In this document: piece by piece, positions 6,444 to 10,914 of the stretch | How the letters are laid out: each line of letters starts with the position of its first letter | How positions within the stretch are numbered: the first letter of the stretch is position 1 | NCBI GenBank assembly: GCA_937902055.1 | Contig: CALGUJ010000121.1 | Location: 1 to 10,914 of the forward strand | Reading direction: 5' to 3' | Length of the DNA stretch: 10,914 bases | DNA from: an uncultured Pelolinea sp. | GTDB taxonomy: Bacteria > Chloroflexota > Anaerolineae > Anaerolineales > Anaerolineaceae | The notes under the pieces: model-generated | The model's input: the letters and a program-made list of their open reading frames with translations, nothing else | What the model was told of the DNA's origin: nothing | The model's database searches: none | Translations under genes and position numbers: made by a program

Positions 6444-7598
6444 ATGACTATGCTTATTGAAAATGCGGATATCTACACTCCAAATCGGCATATTGCAAAC
6501 GGTTCGATCGTGGTCGAGGGGCAAAAGATCACAGCGGTTTATCCCGCAACAGCAGCAACCCGGCCCGCGGATACGCAAATCCTCGACGCGTGCGGGAAAA
6601 GAGTCATTCCGGGGTTGATCGACACCCACATCCACGGCGCGGGCGGGTTCGACATTTCCGCCGGCGGCACCCCCGGCGCGGCGCGCTACCTGGCGACGCA
6701 GGGCATCACGGCTTTTCTACCCAGCACGCATTTCGTGATGACCCACGAGCAACTGCTGCGTTCCGTGGCGCAGCTCGCAGAGGATATGCAGCACCTTACA
6801 GAAGGCGCTCAAGCGCTCGGCATCCACATGGAAGGCCCGTGGATCGCCGCTGACCGTTCACCTTTCTCGCAGGAGCAGCTTTGTTACCCGATCACCCGCG
6901 AGGATATCGAATTGTTTATTAGAGCCTCCCAGGGCCGGCTGCGCATGGTCACTTTCGCGCCGGAACTGCCGGGGGCGCTGGAAGTGATCCCCTGGCTGAA
7001 AGCGCAGGGCATCATCCCCTCCATCGGGCACACCAACGCCAACTACGAATTGACCATGCGGGCAGTGGCATTGGGCCTGGATCACAGCACGCACACCTAC
7101 AACGCCATGCCTCCGCTGCACCACCGCAATCCCGGCGCGCTGGCTGCCATCATGGACAGCCCGCAAATTAATGCCGAACTGATCGCCGACGGCTTTCACG
7201 TGCTGCCGCCCATGATGCGCCTGCTGATCAAAGCCAAGGGCATCGATCGGATCAGCATCGTGAGCGACGCGGTGCCGTTGGCAGGCCTGCCCGCCGGAAC
7301 GCAAATGGATTGGTGCGGATTGCACATCGGCACGGACGGCGAGATCAGCATTCTGCCGGACGGGCGCCCGGCCGGTGCATATAAATTGCTCAACCGCTCG
7401 CTTAAAGTCCTGGTTGAGAACGAAGTGGCTTCGTTTGGCGAGGCGGTGCGCATGGCCAGCACCGTGCCGGCGGAGATCCTGAACGTAAAAAAGGGCCGCC
7501 TGGCAGCGGGATATGACGCTGACCTGGTCATCCTGGATGACGATTACAATCCTTTTTTGACCATGATCGCGGGCAGGATCGCGTACTCAAAAAAATAA
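6444..7598 (+). CDS. nagA: N-acetylglucosamine-6-phosphate deacetylase
   Basis: The product is 384 aa, the normal length for NagA, a cytoplasmic amidohydrolase that converts N-acetylglucosamine-6-phosphate to glucosamine-6-phosphate and acetate. The metal and active-site motifs are in order: GLIDTHIHG (58-65, H62 and H64), GIHMEGPW (126-133, E130), SIGHTNA (193-199, H196), THTYNAM (216-222, H217) and SDAVPLAG (274-281), where D275 should be the catalytic Asp. The H-x-H pair is the binuclear-metal form; E. coli NagA lacks it. The alanine/serine turn usual near residue 311 reads AGAYKLL. The ATG at 6444 has no clear ribosome binding site. TATATA (6422-6427) is a -10-like stretch without a convincing -35. 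It is divergent from the transketolase operon and 18 bp before the first HAD gene. N-acetylgalactosamine-6-phosphate is an alternative substrate. Confidence 0.93.
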   Translation: MTMLIENADIYTPNRHIANGSIVVEGQKITAVYPATAATRPADTQILDACGKRVIPGLIDTHIHGAGGFDISAGGTPGAARYLATQGITAFLPSTHFVMTHEQLLRSVAQLAEDMQHLTEGAQALGIHMEGPWIAADRSPFSQEQLCYPITREDIELFIRASQGRLRMVTFAPELPGALEVIPWLKAQGIIPSIGHTNANYELTMRAVALGLDHSTHTYNAMPPLHHRNPGALAAIMDSPQINAELIADGFHVLPPMMRLLIKAKGIDRISIVSDAVPLAGLPAGTQMDWCGLHIGTDGEISILPDGRPAGAYKLLNRSLKVLVENEVASFGEAVRMASTVPAEILNVKKGRLAAGYDADLVILDDDYNPFLTMIAGRIAYSKK

Positions 7599-7616
7599 TT
7601 GAAAGGGATAGAACCA

Positions 7617-8441
7617 ATGGTGAAAGGTCCAAAGCAAGCCATCGAATTGGTGGCGATCGATTGCGATGGTACGCTGCTGGATTCGCGCAAGGAAGTATCG
7701 GCAGGCGCCGCGGAAGCCATCGCGGAGGCCAACGCCGCCGGCATACAGACTGCGTTGATCACGGGTCGCAACGTGGACGCCGTGCGCTTCATTTTGGACG
7801 CCATCGAATTAAGCGCACCCATGGTGGGCTGCGGGGGAGCATTCATTTACGATCCGCTTTCACGAAAAACACTGGAAATGCACACGCTACCGATGGATAA
7901 AACCACTGAACTGGTGCATATTTGCCGTGATTACCAAGCCGTGCTTTACCTGGAATACTTGCACTATGCCATCTACGAAAAAACCAACGAGCTGATGGAG
8001 CACCTGAACAGCCTGCACAACTACAATCGCCGCAGGGTGCCGAGTTTGTTGGCCGAACTGAGCAGCGAGCCGGTCAAAGCCATGGTCATTGGAGAAGAGA
8101 ACATCAGCGGAGCGATCGACGAAATTCAGAGGAGAGGCCTATTCGGGAATTTCGTGTTCGCGGATGCTTTTTCCGCGGATATCCTGCCGGAAGGCGTAAA
8201 CAAGGGCGTGAGCCTGCGTTCGCTGGCCGACATTCAGGGCGTTCCCCTGGAGCGCGTGGCTGTGATCGGGGACTGGCTGAACGACCTGGATATGTTCAAA
8301 GTGGGCGGAACCAAGATCGCCATGGGCAACGCCCCCGCTGAATTGAAAGCGCAGGCCGACCTGATCGCCCCGACCAATGATGAGGGCGGAGCCGCGTGGG
8401 CGTTGCGTGAAATTATCAAAATAAACCTTGAAGACGAATAA
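7617..8441 (+). CDS. Cof-type HAD-superfamily sugar-phosphate phosphatase, copy 1
   Basis: The product is 274 aa, typical of Cof/YidA-type HAD phosphatases with a C2 cap, which remove phosphate from sugar phosphates and related metabolites in the cytoplasm. Motif I is IDCDGTLLDS (14-23), with nucleophile D15 and acid/base D17. Motif II is LITGRN (47-52). Motif III includes K196 in EGVNKG. Motif IV is GDWLNDLDM (218-226), with D219 and D223 for Mg. The ATG at 7617 follows GGGA in the gap after nagA. An in-frame TTG at 7599, directly after the nagA stop, is possible but has no ribosome binding site at the right distance. The gene is 18 bp after nagA and is probably cotranscribed. It could dephosphorylate an amino-sugar phosphate or a dead-end product. 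It is a paralogue of the next gene. Confidence 0.92.
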   Translation: MVKGPKQAIELVAIDCDGTLLDSRKEVSAGAAEAIAEANAAGIQTALITGRNVDAVRFILDAIELSAPMVGCGGAFIYDPLSRKTLEMHTLPMDKTTELVHICRDYQAVLYLEYLHYAIYEKTNELMEHLNSLHNYNRRRVPSLLAELSSEPVKAMVIGEENISGAIDEIQRRGLFGNFVFADAFSADILPEGVNKGVSLRSLADIQGVPLERVAVIGDWLNDLDMFKVGGTKIAMGNAPAELKAQADLIAPTNDEGGAAWALREIIKINLEDE

Positions 8442-8564
8442 AAAATTCAAAAACCACCACAAAAATGGCGGGCAGATTATAATGATGGCTGATTACGACT
8501 CGGATTATTCGATAACCCAGCCTGCAAAATTTTTTTAGAAAGTTCCAAAAGAGAAATTCCTGAA
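8442..8564 (+). other. AT-rich gap between the two HAD genes with weak regulatory signals
   Basis: This 123-bp gap separates the two HAD paralogues. It holds a perfect TATAAT (8478-8483), but no acceptable -35 lies 16-18 bp upstream. It also holds GGCTG (8487-8491) that could pair with CAGCC (8518-8522), followed by seven T residues (8530-8536), a poor intrinsic terminator with a long loop. The signals hint that the second HAD gene may be expressed partly on its own. No small gene is evident. Confidence 0.3.
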
Positions 8565-9377
8565 ATGAAAAACAATCAGAACAGGTCATTCGACCTGATC
8601 GCCATCGACTGCGACGGCACATTGCTGAATACCGACAAGACCATTTCGGAGGGCGCTAAAGAAGCCATCGACCAGGTAAAAGCCGCGGGATTGGAAGTCG
8701 CGCTGATCACCGGACGCAATCTGGGAGGCGTGACATTCATCGTCAGCGAACTTGGCCTGGATGGATTGGTGGTCGGATGCGGCGGCGCAGTCCTTTACGA
8801 TATTAAAACTTCCCGGATGATCGAGTGGCACCCTCTACCGAAAGATGAAACTGCCGAATTGATCCGGCTTTGCCGAAGGCAGAATGCGCTGCTCGTGCTT
8901 GAGAATTTGGAGTATTCAGCATACGAGAAAGTTGTTGATGAAAAGGAAAGCCAGGACCGGGCGGCCAAATTTAAAAATCGCAAGGTGGAGGATTTAATGC
9001 AGGTTCTCGACGAGGATCCCATCAAAGCGGTGATCGTCGGCGAACCGGAAACCATCCAGGCAGCACTCGCAGAGATTGAGAGCCTCCAATTACCTTTCAA
9101 TCTTGCCATGTCCGGCCCAAATTCCGTCGATATATTGGCAAAAGGGATCAACAAAGGTTCAGGCTTGAGAGCGCTGGTAAGCGTCAGGAAAATCCCGCTG
9201 GAAAGGATCGCGGTGATTGGCGATTGGCTGAATGACCTGGACATGTTTAAGACCAGTCATTTTTCCATCGCGATGGGCAACGCCCCTGAGGAATTAAAAG
9301 CTGAAGCCGACTTGGTCGCTCCCACCAACGACGAGGGCGGGGTGGCCTGGGCATTGCGAGAGATTATCAGGAGATAA
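8565..9377 (+). CDS. Cof-type HAD-superfamily sugar-phosphate phosphatase, copy 2
   Basis: The product is 270 aa and collinear with the preceding HAD protein over its length. Motif I is IDCDGTLLNT (14-23; D15, D17), motif II LITGRN (47-52), motif III K197 in KGINKG, and motif IV GDWLNDLDMF (219-228; D220, D224). Both copies end in PTNDEGG followed by AWALREII. The middle (about 120-185, the cap that sets substrate choice) is much more diverged, for example around residues 122-140, which suggests different substrates after an old tandem duplication. The ATG at 8565 has only a weak GAGA upstream. A gap of 123 bp precedes it, and a strong hairpin terminator follows its stop within a few bases. 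It may be read from nagA or from a weak internal promoter. The substrate is unknown. Confidence 0.92.
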   Translation: MKNNQNRSFDLIAIDCDGTLLNTDKTISEGAKEAIDQVKAAGLEVALITGRNLGGVTFIVSELGLDGLVVGCGGAVLYDIKTSRMIEWHPLPKDETAELIRLCRRQNALLVLENLEYSAYEKVVDEKESQDRAAKFKNRKVEDLMQVLDEDPIKAVIVGEPETIQAALAEIESLQLPFNLAMSGPNSVDILAKGINKGSGLRALVSVRKIPLERIAVIGDWLNDLDMFKTSHFSIAMGNAPEELKAEADLVAPTNDEGGVAWALREIIRR

Positions 9378-9379
9378 GG

Positions 9380-9407
9380 AAAGGCGCCGGATCACCGGCG
9401 CCTTTTT
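9380..9407. terminator. Rho-independent terminator between convergent genes
   Basis: AAAGGCGCCGG and CCGGCGCCTTT form an 11-bp perfect stem with an ATCA loop. The plus-strand product ends in TTTTT, which suits termination of the nagA-HAD-HAD transcript. It lies 2 bp past the last HAD stop and 2 bp before the stop of the convergent SIS gene. It may also stop minus-strand transcription, though the T run there is only three long. Confidence 0.9.
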
Positions 9408-9409
9408 GT

Positions 9410-10159
9410 TTAGCCGCAAATATAGCGTTTCCCGCCGAAGCGGTCGTACAACAAGCGGGTGCGCTCGTCGCCGCCGGGCACGTTGGCGCTGGTCCAGATG
9501 GGCGGCTCGAAGCCGTCGGCGTGCATGCGCGCCGCCACTTCCGCCACGATGGCCTGAACAATAGTCGCGCCAGCGAGCGTTGAAAGTGAAGAAGCCTTGG
9601 GCAAACCCGGAGCGATTTCCACGCAGGCATCCCCCACATCGATGCAATTGTCGATCACCAGGTCGGCAATTTCGTAGAGTTTCCTGCCGCTGGAATGGCG
9701 GCTCTTGGCAGCCCGCGACTGGGTCAGGTTGGTCATGGCGATAATTTTCAACCCGCGTTCTTTTCCGATCATGGCCACCTCGATTGGGACGGCATTGATG
9801 CCCGAATTGGAGACCACCAGCAGCACCTCGCCCTTGCGCAGGTCGTAACTGGCCATGATGATCTTGGCATACCCTTCCAGCCGCTCCAGGTTGGTTCCGC
9901 GGGTGGGTGACCCGCCGCCGAACATCGACAGATTCACGTCCAAAATGGCATTCACCGGCGCCAATCCTCCGGCCCGGTAGAAAAGCTCCTCGCACATGGC
10001 GTGGCTGTGGCCGCTGCCGAACACATGCCAGACGCCGCCCTGTTCGATGGAATCCTTGATCCAATCAGCAGCCGTCTCGATGGCCTGCGATTGGGTTTCG
10101 CGGATCTGTTTTAATACTTCCAAGCTTCTATCAAAAAAATCATTGCCTTTAGTCAGCAT
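9410..10159 (-). CDS. Single-SIS-domain sugar isomerase-like protein (UPF0309-like)
   Basis: The product is 249 aa with one SIS fold like the UPF0309 / SIS_2 proteins. Their role is taken to be phosphosugar isomerisation or binding, without a settled reaction. The phosphate-binding motif FGSGHSHAMCEELFYRAGG is at 47-65, and the second SIS signature SNSGINAVPIE is at 117-127. TSANVPGGDE (223-232) lies near the C-terminus. The ATG at 10159 has GAGG 5 nt upstream. The gene is transcribed alone, away from the GntR gene, from a promoter whose start region carries the second copy of the 20-bp operator-like motif. It is therefore probably co-regulated with the split-transketolase operon. It might act on the amino-sugar phosphate made by NagA, but MurQ-type etherase and phosphoheptose isomerase functions are alternatives that sequence alone does not settle. 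Confidence 0.85.
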   Translation of the reverse strand: MLTKGNDFFDRSLEVLKQIRETQSQAIETAADWIKDSIEQGGVWHVFGSGHSHAMCEELFYRAGGLAPVNAILDVNLSMFGGGSPTRGTNLERLEGYAKIIMASYDLRKGEVLLVVSNSGINAVPIEVAMIGKERGLKIIAMTNLTQSRAAKSRHSSGRKLYEIADLVIDNCIDVGDACVEIAPGLPKASSLSTLAGATIVQAIVAEVAARMHADGFEPPIWTSANVPGGDERTRLLYDRFGGKRYICG

Positions 10160-10217
10160 AAAAACCTCATTTCTCAGAATTTTCCCTAGTAGAGCATATT
10201 TCGATCAGCATTATTTA

Positions 10218-10243
10218 TGTAGTGATGTCGTGTTGTTACTACA
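10218..10243. repeat. Inverted repeat overlapping operator copy 2
   Basis: TGTAGTGA (10218-10225) and TTACTACA (10236-10243) are near-perfect inverted arms (one mismatch) around a 10-bp spacer. The heptamer TACTACA recurs 18 bp further right at 10255-10261. The three TGTAGT half-sites surround the start region and -10 box of the small SIS gene and look like sites for a dimeric regulator. Confidence 0.55.
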
Positions 10244-10244
10244 A
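10225..10244 (-). promoter_or_regulatory. Candidate operator, copy 2 (GntR-type)
   Basis: On the minus strand this reads TTGTAGTAACAACACGACAT. It matches copy 1 (6305-6324) at 17 of 20 positions. It abuts the -10 box of the SIS gene promoter, so a bound protein would block initiation. Its core is GTAGTAAC, again GT-N4-AC. It lies within 110 bp of the GntR start codon, the usual place for a regulator's own target. Confidence 0.65.
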
Positions 10245-10272
10245 TTATAGTATATACTACATATATCGACAA
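10244..10272 (-). promoter_or_regulatory. Sigma-70-type promoter of the small SIS gene
   Basis: On the minus strand TTGTCG (10272-10267) is followed by a 17-bp spacer and a perfect TATAAT (10249-10244). Initiation near 10237 gives a leader of about 78 nt. The spacer carries the palindrome TAGTATATACTA, and the start region carries operator copy 2. Confidence 0.75.
10248..10259. promoter_or_regulatory. Perfect 12-bp palindrome inside the promoter, HutC-type core
   Basis: TAGTATATACTA is a perfect palindrome. Its GTATATAC core fits the GTMTAKAC core described for HutC-subfamily GntR operators, the subfamily of the adjacent regulator. It overlaps the edge of the -10 box and the spacer of the SIS gene promoter. 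AT-rich palindromes also arise by chance. Confidence 0.5.
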
Positions 10273-10324
10273 ATGATTCGGATTATTCTTAAAACAAGCA
10301 AGTTCGATTACAATTAATTCATTC

Positions 10325-10328
10325 GAGG
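10325..10328 (+). promoter_or_regulatory. Ribosome binding site supporting the TTG start of the GntR gene
   Basis: GAGG lies 5 nt before TTG (10334-10336). No ATG or GTG lies nearby in this frame before the DNA-binding domain, so the TTG is the best start. Confidence 0.65.
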
Positions 10329-10333
10329 TTGCT

Positions 10334-10914
10334 TTGAGCGAACATATTGATAAACTGGATAGTAAAAGCCCGATTCCGCTTTATTTTCAATTGAAATCCT
10401 ACATCGAGGAGCAAATTGAAACAGGGGTATGGGAAGCGGGCACGCAAATTCCTTCCGAACTGGAATTGAGCGAACAATTCAATATCAGCCGTACCACCAT
10501 CCGCCAGGCCATCGGCGACCTGGTCAACGAACGCAAGCTGGAGCGCATCCAGGGCCGCGGCACTTTTGTTTCCGAGATCAGCATCGAAAAGCAAATTGAA
10601 AGAGTTTCCGGTTTTTCCCAGGACATGCGCATGCGCGGCCTGGAACCCACCTCTGACATACTCAATTTTGAAGTTGTCAAAGCCAACCCGGCGGTTGCCA
10701 AAGCCTTGAAGATCAACGAAGGCGAGGATGCCATCCTCCTGAAACGGTTGCGGAAAGGCAACGGAAAACGCATTGCGCTTGAAGTGGTCTACATGGATTA
10801 TGAAAAATACAAGGATTTCCTGACCGTTAATCTGGCAAACGAATCCTTATATGAGATGTTGGCCAAAAAATTCGCGGTCTGGCCGAAATATTCCCAACAG
10901 GTGATCGAGTCGAT
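10334..10914 (+). CDS. GntR-family transcriptional regulator, HutC subfamily with UTRA domain (cut by window edge)
   Basis: From TTG at 10334 the frame is open to the edge, giving 193 codons of a protein usually about 240 residues. The N-terminal winged helix-turn-helix includes PLYFQLKSYIEEQIETG (15-31), IPSELELSEQFNISRTTIRQ (39-58) with the recognition helix at about 52-61, and the wing GRGTFV (74-79). From about residue 88 (QIERVSGFSQDMRMRGLEP) a UTRA effector domain begins; IALEVVYMDYEKY (147-159) is typical. UTRA domains bind small molecules, and in NagR/DasR-like members these are glucosamine-6-phosphate or N-acetylglucosamine-6-phosphate, which would suit the nearby nagA. Only the last part of UTRA is missing. 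It is divergent from the small SIS gene and probably controls that gene, the split-transketolase operon and itself. The effector is inferred. Confidence 0.93.
   Translation, partial: MSEHIDKLDSKSPIPLYFQLKSYIEEQIETGVWEAGTQIPSELELSEQFNISRTTIRQAIGDLVNERKLERIQGRGTFVSEISIEKQIERVSGFSQDMRMRGLEPTSDILNFEVVKANPAVAKALKINEGEDAILLKRLRKGNGKRIALEVVYMDYEKYKDFLTVNLANESLYEMLAKKFAVWPKYSQQVIES

Noticed and set aside
7599..7616. TTG start for the first HAD protein immediately after the nagA stop
   Set aside because: No ribosome binding site is correctly spaced, and the added six residues precede the normal start of the family. ATG at 7617 is better.
1..10914. CRISPR arrays, insertion sequences, tRNA or rRNA genes
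   Set aside because: No regularly spaced repeats, transposase frames, terminal inverted repeats or tRNA-like segments were seen on reading both strands.

Overview
This is a bacterial chromosomal window with densely packed genes and moderately GC-rich coding sequence, separated by short AT-rich control regions. Starts include ATG, GTG and TTG, mostly with AGGAG-like ribosome binding sites, and sigma-70-type promoters are readable. The gene content (MutS2, a bacterial glycerol-1-phosphate dehydrogenase relative, a split transketolase, NagA, Cof-type HAD phosphatases, SIS sugar-phosphate proteins, a HutC/UTRA GntR regulator) fits a sugar-fermenting bacterium. An Anaerolineae-type Chloroflexota is my best guess, but nothing here proves the phylum. 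I see no mobile element, phage gene, CRISPR array, tRNA or rRNA.

Layout. Positions 1-1406 (minus) hold the N-terminal 468 codons of mutS2, cut by the window edge. Positions 1462-2709 (minus) encode an AraM/EgsA-type sn-glycerol-1-phosphate dehydrogenase with its own promoter. Positions 2800-6280 (minus) form a tight four-gene operon read from 6280 down: transketolase N-terminal subunit, transketolase C-terminal subunit, tandem-SIS sugar-phosphate protein, VOC-fold protein. A strong promoter (TTGACA-17-TATACT) drives it. Divergent from it, 6444-9377 (plus) holds nagA, a Cof-type HAD phosphatase and a diverged second copy of that phosphatase, ending in a strong hairpin terminator. Convergent to these, 9410-10159 (minus) encodes a small single-SIS protein. 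Divergent from that, 10334 to the edge (plus) encodes a HutC-type GntR regulator with an incomplete UTRA domain.

How the genes may work together. NagA deacetylates N-acetylglucosamine-6-phosphate. One of the two SIS proteins may then isomerise or deaminate the resulting amino-sugar phosphate, since no NagB is present in the window. The split transketolase would move two-carbon units from the ketose phosphate produced. The VOC protein, the polyol-phosphate dehydrogenase and the two HAD phosphatases would handle side products or later steps. Only the NagA step is a firm assignment; the rest is inferred from neighbourhood.

The clearest new observation is regulatory. A 20-bp element matching at 17 of 20 positions lies just downstream of the -10 box of both the split-transketolase operon and the small SIS gene, and the second copy is next to the GntR gene. 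This points to one repressor controlling both units as a regulon.
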